Shown here piece by piece: positions 45,400 through 55,685 of a stretch of 64,000 nucleotides of DNA. The stretch comes from Papaver somniferum (lineage: Eukaryota; Streptophyta; Magnoliopsida; Ranunculales; Papaveraceae): contig NC_039365.1 of NCBI RefSeq assembly GCF_003573695.1, positions 82,625,089-82,689,088 on the forward strand, written 5' to 3'. The position numbers were made by a program, and so were the translations under genes. Position 1 is the stretch's first letter; the number at the start of each line of letters is the position of its first letter. The notes beneath the pieces were generated by a model, which was not told the DNA's origin, ran no database searches, and was given only the letters and a program-made list of their open reading frames with translations.

Positions 45400-46868
45400 T
45401 GATGTAGTTTTATAGTGGTAAATAAAGTTCGTTCAACTCAGACTTGTGTAGACTCGATTTCAGACTTAATAATAGAAAACAATAAAAATAAAAAAAATAT
45501 ATACACAAGGTTTGTCACAATGTCGAGAGATTACTGAGACTCAGGATTCCACCAAACCGCATATCATGTGGTTCAAAAATCAATTCTTAGACAATTATAG
45601 CTCTTGTTTATTGACTCTAATTCTTTTCCAGGGTATATTTTAAAAAGATTAACTGTAAATCACTAACATGATGCATCAAAAGCACTTAGACCAAGCATAC
45701 ATCATCATACGACTTCACAACTAATTAAGAAAAATCATAAACGATTAAATTAATGCAAAAAGTCATAAAAAGAATTAAATATAATTACCACATGCATGAA
45801 ATATGGCTTTCTCCGTCATCCCAGTGTTGGGGTTTAGCTCCTCATATTAATCACTTGCTCAAAATACATGTTTGTTGCTCAAAAGTTGATTAAAAGAGTG
45901 AAAGGTGTAAAGCAGCTGATTTGCAACAGCGTAAAAGTGTTACAGATCTCTGGTACAAAGAGGAACAATGATTAACTGTTGTATATAAACGTTACTGCTC
46001 TTCTGCTGTTGAACAACGATACTGTTATGTAACTGTTTTTCGTGCGTCAATGTTCTTCGTGTTCTTGAGCTGTGCAGCAGCAGCAGAAACAGAGTTTGAT
46101 ACAACTCTGATTTCTTCTTCTCTGGCCCTCCTCAGGTCACCAAACTCCAGACACCCCTTCTATATGACCCAAACAATCTATTTATATCAAAAATACCGAT
46201 TAAGTCTCTCCAAAATCTCTTCCCCTCTCTTTACGACAAAGTTGCGGCAATTTCTTGTTTTAGAATTTCTACACGTTTCTGAGCTTTCCTTTTTATTATA
46301 AACTCTTCCTTAGATAGATACAAATCTTTGCGAAGGTTTGTAGCACTTTAATCTCTCTAAAATTCCCTAAAACAGGTCACACACGTGACTTTCCATATAT
46401 TTCTGTTGTGATAAAAATTCGTCGATTGAGCCCAGTCTAATCGATTTCAACACCCATATCAGATTCCTAGACCCATAAGGAGTCTATCCTATGAAAATCA
46501 GAGGTTTAATCGACCTCAAACTCCTCCAAATCAAGAACCCTAATATGTTCTTCACTGCAACAAATTTTCCCGCCTTTTTACCGAATTTGAATTTTGGAAG
46601 ATGACCTCCCCCTATCCAGTTCCGATTTTCCAATAGTAGTTGCCCTGGGGTCACCCCTTAGTAATTGAAGTGCCCCTTATCCACACTGAGGATCTGAATA
46701 GTAATTTTCTCCCACGAGCGCAAATACCACTTTTCGAGCCAATATTCTCACAAAAGCTTATTTCTCCAAAAATACCTACAAAGACATAAAATAACCAAAT
46801 AAGTACAGAATCGAGCACTAACAATATATACAATTGAGATCAAAATAGACACATAAATGCGTCTATCA
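45400..46868. mobile_element. Solo LTR inserted in the antisense gene
   Basis: 1469 bp, TGATGTAG..GTCTATCA, flanked by ATTGA at 45395-45399 and 46869-46873. TG..CA ends plus a 5-bp duplication indicate an LTR left after recombination between the two LTRs of one insertion. There is no primer site or coding sequence. The LTR family is not seen elsewhere in the window; the GTCTATCA end would suit a gypsy element. Short ORFs inside it (46050-46301) are not credible. Confidence 0.75.
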
Positions 46869-47374
46869 ATTGATGTTGATGATCTCCGGACGGAAAGGGA
46901 TACCCTCATGGAAGATCTTGACGCAGCTGAGGTGGATCTTGTTGAGGCTCAACATAGTTTAGAAGAATCCCTTAGCCATGTCGGAGGTAGCTCAGGATAC
47001 TTATTTTTCCGTGGCATCCTTTGTGTCTTTAACTTCTTTTTCTTGTTGCTGATACCTTCGTATCCGCGGGTCTCCAAGAGAAGCTGGTGGGTACAAACGC
47101 AAAGATTAGCCGTCTTGAGGGTCAAATATCTTTGTTGGAGATATCTCGCCAGTTTGATGTCGCTGCTGAGTTTAAGGCTGGGGCGCTTCAGAAGGCTAAT
47201 GACTAGCTCAGTGCTCAGATGACGGAGCTTCGTCAGAAATCGGATTCGGATTTGGAGGCTCAAGCTTCTCAGATGAAGGTGCAATTCAGCGTTCTTCCAT
47301 TGATTACATCAACAAGGCCTTTGCGGAGGCTGAGCTCCAGGATGAAGGAGTTGTCTTCCCTCGTCTTCCTTACC

Positions 47375-48099
47375 CATGATCATGTTATGTTCACTTTGTT
47401 TCCAATTGAACTTCTTTGTTGTATTATGCCCCCAGCTGAGGGGTCTTTGCTGTCTCTTTTCCTTGAAACAATTCTTTGTCATGTTCTGATCCTTTGTCAT
47501 CTGCAACTTTTAAGACGCGTTAGTCGTATTTTGGTAACACTATTATGGTACCTTTATTATTGCATGAATATATGTAGACATGTTGTGTATAATTATTTGC
47601 ACATTCGAGTTATCACAAGGTGTTAAGGTATGTTTAACCTTTGGTGGAACATTCATCATCCTACCCAAGTATCCTTTGGCCAGAAGGTACCGTGGTGGCG
47701 AGGGCTCCTACGTGGGCAATAATTTTCTTGTAACCCTACGCATTCAGTGCGATGGATGCTTTACTTCGACAAGGTATCTCTATAGGGTATATCTTACTTT
47801 TTCTTATTGCCTCATGAATGGAGTTATCACTCCGAGGATCCGAATATTGACACATGCGCAGTTGTGCCTTGCCTTGTCTCATCGTCAGTTCTGACGGAGG
47901 GTGTCTATTCTAACCCAGTTTGTATTTAATCAAATTATACTTTTTCTTAGCAAAAGTTTCTTTCATTGATTAGTTAGGTCAATAATACCTTTGATCAGGG
48001 ATATAACATGGTGGGCTATTGCCCCTTCCCTTCTTCTCTTGAGTAGTAACCATTCTCTTACGGGTATTACTTCTTTAGGTACATTGCGTTCCAAGGGTG
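47375..48099. other. Spacer between the antisense gene and the pol 3' end
   Basis: The two convergent transcription units meet here. No domain recognised on either strand; it probably holds the 3' ends of both transcripts. Confidence 0.4.
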
Positions 48100-49332
48100 T
48101 TACAATACTTCACCTTTAAGATTTCTTAGGTAGTATGATCCTTTCCTGGCAATATCATGTATGATGTAGGGTCCTTCCCATGTCGGAGATAGTTTTCCCC
48201 ATTCCTTCTTCTTTTGATATGGTGGTATTTGACATAGTACGTATTCTTCAACCACAAAGTTTCTAGGGATTACCCGTTTGTTGTATTCGCGAGCTAGCCT
48301 TCGTTGGTAGTCTACCATCCTTTGCAAAGCCACTTCTCTCCTTTTTTCAAGATCATCAAACTTTTCTAGCATAATATACGTTGTCAGGTTATTTTCCCAT
48401 GCCTCTGTTTTCTTTGTTGGCAGTATTATCTTCGTCGGGATGACTGCTTCGGCTCTGTAGGTTAGCAAGAACGGAGTTTCTCCCGTGGCCGCCCTTCTTG
48501 TAGTTCGATAGTCCCATAGGACGTTGTGTAGCTGCTCACACCATCTTTTCTTGTATGCCCCCAACTTCTTTTTTAAGTTCATTGCTATCGTCTTGTTAGT
48601 GGCCTCCGCTTGTCCATTTCTCTTAGGATATATTGGAGTAGACTTGTTTTTATTAATGTTGAACGTGTTGAATAACATGTCTATGTTCTTTCCTTCCAAC
48701 TGTTTGCCATTGTCAGACACTATGGTGGCTGGTATTCCGAACCTGAAAATGATTTGCTCAAACAAGAATTTAAAGACATCTGCGTCCCTAATTCTTGCCA
48801 AATCCCTTGCTTCCACCCACTTAGTGAAGTAATCCGTATCCATGATAAGGTACTTTCTTTTAGATGTTCCCTCTATCAAGGGTCCAACAATATCAACCCC
48901 CCATTTGACGAATGGCCATGGGCTGATGACTGAGTTCAGCTCCGTTGTTGGTGATTTAATTTTCCTGGCAGAGCGTTGACATCTTTCGCAATGCCTTGCC
49001 ACGTTCTTTGCATCTTCGTCCATGCCTAGCCAATAGTATCCTTGCATCTTGGCTTTGATTGACAAGGACCTTATTCCGCTATGATTGCCAGCTTCTCCGC
49101 TATGTATATCATGTAGTATTATTCTACCTTCGGCTTGTGAGAGGAACCGCATCAGAGGTCCAAGAAATGACCTTCTATACAGTATTCCATCTTGTAGGAT
49201 GTACATTGCTGCCTTTGATTCGAGTTTTCGATCTTCTTTGACATCTGCGGGTAAGGTATCTTTGTCAAGGTACTGGTGAATTGGGATTCTCCAATCATCT
49301 TCCACTTCATCTTCGTTGCTTCCGTCTAACAT
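48100..49332 (-). CDS. pol: Gypsy integrase (pol C-terminus)
   Basis: Catalyses insertion of the cDNA into nuclear DNA. The 410-codon frame shows the zinc-binding HHCC (His77, His84, Cys115, Cys118), then the DDE core: Asp147 in WGVDIVGPL, Asp207 in VSDNGKQ and Glu243 in NGQAEATNK, all present. A conserved LSPTWEGPYII stretch near the end is typical of the C-terminal domain of Tat-type integrase. There is no obvious chromodomain, as expected outside the chromoviruses. The first methionine is internal to the polyprotein. Upstream, the frame is connected to the RNase H part by a T8 homopolymer (49393-49400) where the frame slips by one base. The catalytic residues are intact, but the polyprotein is not continuous. 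Confidence 0.85.
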   Translation of the reverse strand: MLDGSNEDEVEDDWRIPIHQYLDKDTLPADVKEDRKLESKAAMYILQDGILYRRSFLGPLMRFLSQAEGRIILHDIHSGEAGNHSGIRSLSIKAKMQGYYWLGMDEDAKNVARHCERCQRSARKIKSPTTELNSVISPWPFVKWGVDIVGPLIEGTSKRKYLIMDTDYFTKWVEARDLARIRDADVFKFLFEQIIFRFGIPATIVSDNGKQLEGKNIDMLFNTFNINKNKSTPIYPKRNGQAEATNKTIAMNLKKKLGAYKKRWCEQLHNVLWDYRTTRRAATGETPFLLTYRAEAVIPTKIILPTKKTEAWENNLTTYIMLEKFDDLEKRREVALQRMVDYQRRLAREYNKRVIPRNFVVEEYVLCQIPPYQKKKEWGKLSPTWEGPYIIHDIARKGSYYLRNLKGEVL

Positions 49333-49363
49333 GGACTGATCTTTGTCGGACTCGTCGACTTCG

Positions 49364-51460
49364 TTATCTGATTCTTCTATACCTTCGTCTTCTTTTTTTT
49401 ATTTCTGCTTCCCTCATGGCCCTAGTTTGGACGACCAAGGTTTCCTCAACTCCTGAGGTTAGCCCTTCTATCGAAGGTTTATATATCCTTCTGATTTGGA
49501 TGGAGGTGGTGTTTATGTCCCTCAGCACTGACGATATGAATGCTAAGGCATCTACGTGTCTGTTGTCTTTCCGACATACATGTCTGAACGTGACCTTGTT
49601 GATCTTTGATGCATGCTCCTGTGTTAATTTTAGGTACGAAGACAGTATTGGATCCAAAGTTTAATATTTGAGTTCGATTTGTCTAATGACCAATTGTGAG
49701 TCACTAGTTAAGCGAACATCTGATAAGCCTAGATCCTGTGCCAAGCGTATGCCATGTATGATCGCCTCATACTTCGTAATGTTGTTAGTGTATTGTTCGA
49801 ATTCTAACCTGAATGCATAGATGATTCGGTCTCCGGTAGGGGTTGTTATTACAACCCATATACCTGCACCTTCTTCGTTGGAGGAGCCATCTACGAATAT
49901 CTCCCACCTTCGTGAATTTTGCGGTTCCAAGAGGTCTTCTGGTTCCGGCTTGTCTTCCTCCATTCTTGGGATGCCATATATCTCTGCTTCGTCGTTGAGA
50001 GGTAGGTCCGCTAGGAAGTCTGCTAGGATTTGTGATTTCTCAGCTTTCCTTGTTTCGAAGATTATGTGAAACTGTTTGATCATGGCGTTCCATTTTATCA
50101 CTCTTCCAATTTTCTCCGTGCTGTCGAGGATTTGACTTATCTGAGATTTTGTGAAAACTCGGATGGTGTGTGCATCAAAATATATCCTTAGTTTCCGTGT
50201 CGCCACTACTAAGGCATATATGAGTTGTTCCACCTTGGTATAATTACGCTCCGCTGAACTGAGTATCTTGCTGATGTAGTATACGGGATTTTCTCCTTTC
50301 TTTTGGTCTCGTACCAATACTGCGCTCACAGCGTAGCTTGTTGCTGCTAGGTATAGGGTGAGTATCTCACCTGGATCCGGTTTCTGTAGGATGGGTACTG
50401 ATTCTAAGTACTCTTTGATCTTGTGAAAGGCTTGTTCGCATTCTACGGTCCATGTAAACCTGTTTCCTTTTCTTAGTGTATCGAAAAATGTTTTGCATTT
50501 ATCCGACGACCTTGCTATGAATCTTCCCATGGAAGCTAAATTTCCATTTAGCTTTTGTACTCCTTTTAGAGTTTGTGGAGATGGCATCTCCATTATTGCT
50601 CTGACCCTTTCGGGGTCTACTTCTATTCCTCTCTTGGTCACCAAGTATCCCAAGAATTTTCCTGAGGTAACTCCGAACGGGCATTTCTGCGGGTTCACCT
50701 TCATGTGGAAGTTTCTCATGGCTTATAATATCTCCCTTAATTCTGAGAGATGGTTTTTTGCTTCTTTGATTTTGACGAGCTTATCGTCTACGTAGACCTC
50801 CAGTATTTTTCCTATCCATGGCTTAAAGATTTTGTTTACTAATCGTTGGTATGTTGCCCCCGCGTTCTTTAAGCCAAAAGGCATCCTTGTATAGCAATAC
50901 AAGCCTCCTTGGGTAAAGAACGCAGTATGCTCCTGATCTTCTTCTGCAAGGGCTATTTGGTTGTACCCTGAGTATCCATCCATGAAGGATAGTCTTTGGT
51001 GGACTTCGGTTGCGTTGACCAGATGGTCGATGTTTGGAAGTGGGTAATTGTCCTTGGGGCACGCTTTATTGAGGTTGCTAAAGTCAATGCAAATGCGCAC
51101 GCCTCCGTTCTTCTTAGGTACGATGACCATGTTGGATATCCACGTGGGATATTTGACTTCTTGTATGAATCCAGCTGCGAGTACCTTTTGAAACACTTTT
51201 TCTACCCCTTCGTGGTAGATATATGCCACTTTACGAATGCGTTGCTTAAACGGTGGTATCTACGGTTTGAGCCGAAGGTGGTGTGAGACCAAATTAGGGT
51301 CAATTCCTGGCATGTCTTCCGTTGACCATGCAAAGACGTCTGTGTATTCCCTTAGTAACCTTTGTAGTTGCATCTCCTCTTCCTCTTCAAGTAATGTTCC
51401 AATGTTGAGCATTTTTGGTTCTGTCTCCGTCCCGATGTTGATTTTCTTCGTTGGTTCCAC
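49364..51460 (-). pseudogene. pol: Gypsy RT, degenerate RNase H and archaeal-type RNase H
   Basis: One frame stays aligned through the whole stretch, interrupted only by a TAG near 51258, a TAA at about 50723 and a TAA at about 49661. RT: VPKKNGGVRICIDFSNLNKA, first catalytic Asp in SFMDGYSGYNQ (51229 frame, residue 84), and YVDD at residues 146-149. The RT-linked RNase H follows (FTWT..CEQAF, YYISK) but its usual catalytic Asp is replaced (LYLAATSYAVSAVLV). A second RNase H of archaeal type (49661-49906) keeps FVDGSS, KYEAI and TSDSQL, so catalytic Asp, Glu and Asp are present. This double arrangement is the hallmark of the Tat lineage. Only three stops suggest a moderately young copy. Confidence 0.85.
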
Positions 51461-51509
51461 CGGTGAGCAGGTTTGTTACTGAGGTCGTTGAGGAGTGATT
51501 CTGTAATTG

Positions 51510-52240
51510 TCATTTGGCGGAGACGTTTGCCCCTGGGGTGGAGGATGTGCTTGTCTCCGGAGCTGAGATGGCTTCGGGTATTAAGGAGGCTCTGTCCTGC
51601 ACTTCCCTAGTGTTTGCCTTACGTCTTTTTCTTTCATGTTGTTGGGAAACAGTTCTTTCTTCGTTGAGTCTGACTTCCGCTAGATTGCATAGCCTTGCAT
51701 CTTGCTGATCGCCTTTGATTTCCATTTCACCCATAGGTGTAGGAAAGCGTAGGTATTGGTGATATGTCGAAGTTGTTCCTTGCAATCTATGAACCCATAG
51801 CCTTCCCATGATTACATTGTAGGGCGAAGGTGCTTCCACCACGCAGAACCATGTATTGGTTACTAAGGGTCCTGCATGTACCTGCAAGACATTTTCTCCT
51901 TTTGGTCTAGAGACTGCTCCATTAAAACCGTATATTGTGCAAGTGGAAGAATCCATTTGCTCTGCTGTCAAACCCATGCGTAGGGCTCATAAAATAGCAC
52001 ATTTAACGAACTGCCCCCATCCACGAGGACTTTCGTAACATTCCATCCGTGTATTGGAAGAGTGATCACTAGTGGATCGTTGTGCATTTCAACCTCCTGA
52101 TTGACGTCCTTTGTTGAGAAAGTTAATGGCGTGGCCATCCATTCTTCCCAAGTGCTAGTAGGTGGTCCACTTAGCCTGAACACCTCATGGGATTCTAACT
52201 TCTTTCTGTTTCGAGCTAACTCTAGGATGTCTTCGAGCAT
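51510..52240 (-). pseudogene. pol: Gypsy aspartic protease region, frameshifted
   Basis: Cuts the polyprotein during particle maturation. The first frame (52240-51968) has an upstream WEEWMATPLTFS stretch and the active-site motif VLVDGGSSLNVLF near its end (Asp-Gly-Gly-Ser, as in Tat proteases). A one-base slip near 51975 moves to the frame 51977-51510, which continues with a GFNG flap-like element and IMGRLWVHRLQ, the typical second half of plant gypsy proteases, then a charged linker to RT. It directly follows the gag stop at 52241-52243, in the same frame, so that stop could be a natural gag-pro boundary or a mutation. Confidence 0.75.
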
Positions 52241-54120
52241 TTATTCTTGACCTCCGTTGGAGAAGGTGATCATGTTGATGTATTTGCCATCCTGAGGTAA
52301 TTCTACCCTTTTCTTTGGGGCCTCCTCAGTTTCCGCTGGCTGTAGATGTATGTACTCCATGAGTTTTCCTTCGTCGATGAATCTTTGGATCACATTTCGT
52401 AAGTGGTAGCACGTATCAGTTGTATGCCCGTAGTATTGGTGGTACGCACAGTACTCCTTAGCCTCCTTCGTTTTGTCTGGCTGCTTTCCCCTAGTATTAG
52501 GGTAAGGAAAGCCTGGCTTTGCTCCCTCCTTGCTTAGGATGTGAGAGAAAGTTGTATTTAGCTTCGTGTATATTTTATCCATAAATTCTTCTCTTCCTTT
52601 GCCTCTTTTGCCATCTCCATATTTTGATTGTTTGTCTTGAGAGTTAGTTCTGCCCCCGGCTTCGTTTTGTCGCTTAGGTATCTCCGGAATTGGCTCCATA
52701 GAGTTGGTTCGCTGCGGAGTTGTTGTCGTCTTTGTTTGTGCTCCGGGGTTATCCTTCTGTATTTTTTCGAGTCTGATGTAGCGGTCTTGGAAAACCCTGA
52801 GCTCGCCTTCAAAATCGAGGGCTCTGTTGTGAAGCTCCAAGAAGATGGCTGAGGTTCTATCAAGTCCTTACTTATAGCAGTTAATGATAGTTTCTGGATT
52901 GACTTTTCCGATTGCTTGGCACGTCTTTTGCCACCTGTCTGTGTATTGCATCAATGTTTCCAGGGGTCCGATAGCTAAAGCGCATAGCCCATATAACCCT
53001 GCCTTTGTTGATTTGTTGTACATGTATGTCTCCAAAAACACCATAGAAAATTGCTCGAAGGAGTCAACTGAGTTTGTTGGTAAGTTGTCATACTAGGATA
53101 GTGCTGATCCTGTCAAGCTTGCAGGGAAGTACCTACAAAGTACTACCTTATCTCTTTCCCAATGGGCAAGGACATGAGTGTAATACCGTAGGTGGGCTGC
53201 GGGATTTGAGGTACCTTTGTATGCTTGGAACGTAGGTACCGGTCATTTCGGAGGGATAGTTTCCCTTAAAATGCGAAAATACAATGGGGACGTGGTTGCC
53301 TCTTGAAGTACTTCTTCTAATCTTGCGCCTGCGTGGCCAATTTTTAGGCCTTGTATCTCCTTCCGCATTTTCTCCATCTTCTCCATGACCATGTTCACAT
53401 TGTGAGCGTCTTTGGAAAATGCCTCATCGTAGTATGATTGAGAGGGTTTGTATGTTGAATCCATCTCGTCTGGATCGTGTCGTGTTCTCCTAGATTTCCC
53501 CGCTGGGTTAGCCTTTGATGGGTTGGGATCCGCCCTTCGTCTTCCTGGGGTAGCTACGTTCTCATGTCTCTTTTGCGGAGGGTGAGTTTGAGAACCTTCG
53601 ATTTGTATGTCTAACATATATTTTAGGTTTTGGTTCTCTTGAAACCCATTTCGTGCATGGAATCCTCGTTTTCCTTGTTGCGGAGGAGCAAATATGCTAC
53701 TTGTGCTGCCATTTGATCTTCGTTGTGGACTCCACCACCCTGAGGAGTGATGTCGGCTGGATCTTCAGAGTTCTTCGCACCTTCTTCTACAATTGGTGCG
53801 TCTGGATCTATCTGGATTGGAACTAAGTTCCCCAACCCTCGTCGCGTGGGAACTAAGGTTCTGGGTAACCCTGCGCTAGCCGTAGGTGGCTTTGTAGTGG
53901 TGGGATGCTCCGGTAACGACATGCCGTAAAGTGGTTGAGCTCCCGATGTTTGCCCCATCCCTTCAGCGGGAATAGGTGATTTGTTAGCAATTGTTCTTCT
54001 TGCTATTTCGCTTTGTCCGTCCTCTGCTTCATTCCTTTGATTCGCTTGAGACGGCTTTTGGGATCTCCCTCTGGTAAGTGCTGGTCGTGAGCTTGTTGGT
54101 ACATCATTTAGTTTCTGCAT
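52241..54120 (-). pseudogene. gag: Gypsy Gag with frameshift and in-frame stops
   Basis: Structural Gag. The N-terminal Pro/Ser-rich part (54120-53623) opens at an ATG about 600 bp after the primer site. A small slip near 53630 leads to the second frame, which runs to 52241 with three stops (53243-53245, near 53093, near 52874). The core retrotransposon gag domain lies in the part read between 53245 and 52840 (for example WERDKVVLCRYFP and LPTNSVDSFEQF). The C-terminal part holds the modified zinc knuckle CAYHQYYGHTTDTC followed by YHLRNVIQRFIDEG, diagnostic of Tat Gag. The product would be about 620 residues. Confidence 0.8.
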
Positions 54121-54694
54121 GCCTTAGGCTTTTGTTATCTGCGGTCACAGAAAGTCGAAGAAATCTGCTACTTGGGTGCCTTCGTCAAAAGTAGCAATTA
54201 ATGCTCTGACACAGAAGACGGCTAAGCAGCTTTTTCAGAAAAAGGACTGAAATAATGTCTTTGAAAGACAGGTATTAAAAATGTTTATGACACCCTTGGA
54301 AAAGACAACCTTAAAACGTTGAACACCAATAAAAAAATGGTGTCAGATCTCGCAAAAAACAAGGTTATTAAATGCTTTAGGAGATCTTTCTTCCTTAAAA
54401 TCTCACTGGGATTCTCTATCAGTCAAAGGTTCTCAGATCTAAAATATGCTCTTGTTAAAAAAGGTTGTTTTAGTATAAAACAAATATTTTAGCGTTTTGT
54501 GAGTACGCTCTTGTGAATTTTTTGTAGATATGTAACAAGGTACGTCTTTAGAGGCTATGAACTCAAAAACATACACAAATAACGGATGAACAAATACTAG
54601 AGAGTGAAATTCATCGTTTTGGAACATAGATCCCTTCGTTTCAGAAGATACATAAGTTAAAGGTAAAACTATGTCTAAACTCAAGCTCGTGAGC
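54121..54694 (-). other. 5' leader of the gypsy element
   Basis: Noncoding sequence of about 570 bp between primer site and Gag ATG, expected to include packaging signals. A fortuitous 85-codon frame lies at 54439-54696. Confidence 0.5.
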
Positions 54695-54713
54695 AAAACA
54701 CGGTGAGCGCCAA
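54695..54713 (-). other. Primer binding site of the gypsy element
   Basis: In element sense TTTGGCGCTCACCGTG starts two bases after the 5' LTR end. It resembles the TGGCGCCCACCGTGG-type sites of Tat elements and is not the initiator-Met type. Confidence 0.7.
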
Positions 54714-54715
54714 AC

Positions 54716-55641
54716 TGTGACTACTCGTTTTCCCGTAGTCTATGTAATGTATACAGCTCAGAGGATCATATACTAAGTAGTATTGATGCCTCTGTTGAAC
54801 TGATGATGTTAAGTAATAAATGGTATTCACGATCACAATAATAACGAAGAACACAAATATAATGTAAAAGCTTCTAAGTTATCATGAGACACAAGAGATT
54901 ACGTGGTCGACTTTCGTCTACGTCAACGGGGTAATGAGTGATCTTTTTTGTATTGAGTATGGTGGTTACAAATATCTTAATGGTGGTTACAGAGATCTTA
55001 AATGCTTCCCAAAGTAATAGAGAGAACTCAAGTTCAAGGATATGTAAGTTCCAAACATTAAAGAGGTATAAGCTTAAGACTAGATCTTCTCTCCTAGATA
55101 TTGAATGCCCTTAGTTTGTTGGTGAGGCTTGGTATTTATAGCCCCTTCTGCTCCGGGTATATCTTTGCTACCTATGGGTCCATCGTTCGCTGATATACCT
55201 TTCTTACCAATGGTACTTTCGTTCACCGCATGCTTTCTCCAGTCGCACTCTGCCACCTCAGCTGACCCACGTTCCTTCGGGAACTTCTCAACCTTAGTAC
55301 AGGTTGTACCTTCGTTCACCGCCAGCTTCTGCCAATAGGGTTCTGCCACGCCTTCTCTCTTCACGTGCTTTGATTATGCGTGTAGATAACAGATTTGTGC
55401 ATTTAATGCTGATTAGATGCGTCATCTAACTCTGTCCCTTCGCCAGCTGCCTCCTTGTAGACTAGGCTTTTACTCTTCTTATCTCAACCGTCGAGGCATC
55501 CTTCCTTGGGACGGGATAAAGTAGATATGTGAAGGTATCCTTTGTTACTCAGGCTTCTCTGTATAGCGAAGGCTACACAGTTAAGTTCGTATGCGGCCAC
55601 TAAGATCGTGACACGTGCTCCGCAGAATATTGGTATTCACA
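54716..55641 (-). repeat. 5' LTR of the gypsy element
   Basis: 926 bp, starting TGTGAATACC and ending GTAGTCACA in element sense, followed outside by the TCGCT duplication at 55642-55646. Confidence 0.9.
55133..55140 (-). promoter_or_regulatory. TATA box of the gypsy 5' LTR
   Basis: Element-sense GGCTATAAATACC, about 500 bp into the LTR. It is altered in the 3' LTR, so only the 5' copy retains a good core promoter. Confidence 0.6.
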
Positions 55642-55685
55642 TCGCTTACATATTTCTCGAAATATGTGTTGGTAAGATTTCTCTT
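55642..55685 (+). repeat. Sirevirus-like LTR E, second segment (44 bp)
   Basis: Begins with the right copy of TCGCT and reads through CTCGAAATATGTGTTGGTAAG to CTCTT, the left duplication of the next insertion (55681-55685). It continues 41548 and is continued at 63804. Confidence 0.9.

Larger units (their letters stand above)
43129..47374 (+). pseudogene. Spliced antisense gene of the gypsy element, coiled-coil protein
   Basis: On the strand opposite gag-pol, between pol and the 3' LTR. The first exon runs from an ATG at 43129 (frameshift near 43200) to 43654, with Pro/Ser-rich then conserved-looking residues (WACTPFLMTNPWF, ~43507-43545). A GT-AG intron (43655-43744) joins in frame to an exon running to about 44024. 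A second intron (44820-44896) again joins in frame once a one-base slip near 44775 is allowed. From 44648 onward the product is long coiled coil with heptad-like Leu/Glu/Lys patterns (LEDDLRKTQRSLES, then LRTERDTLMEDLDAAEVDL near 46878). A solo LTR at 45400-46868 splits it, and the frame resumes across the duplicated ATTGA. The probable stop is near 47374. Antisense ORFs at this position are known in some Tat elements such as maize Grande. The function is unknown. Confidence 0.6.
41549..55641 (-). mobile_element. Ty3/gypsy Tat-type retrotransposon with antisense gene, 14.1 kb
   Basis: Minus-strand element with LTRs 54716-55641 (5') and 41549-42473 (3'), starting TGTGAATACC and ending GTAGTCACA in element sense, flanked by TCGCT. 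The order from the 5' side is primer site, gag, protease, RT, RNase H, archaeal-type RNase H, integrase, then a 5.6-kb 3' region with a gene on the opposite strand. The second RNase H and the modified CxYHxxxGHxTxxC knuckle place it in the Tat lineage. In-frame stops and frameshifts make it non-functional as it stands, but domain order is intact. Confidence 0.9.

Noticed and set aside
46050..46301. 83-codon ORF within the solo LTR
   Set aside because: It has no domain and lies within an LTR with well-supported ends.
48524..48832. Plus-strand ORFs over the integrase and RT regions
   Set aside because: They are shadow frames of clearly recognisable minus-strand pol domains.
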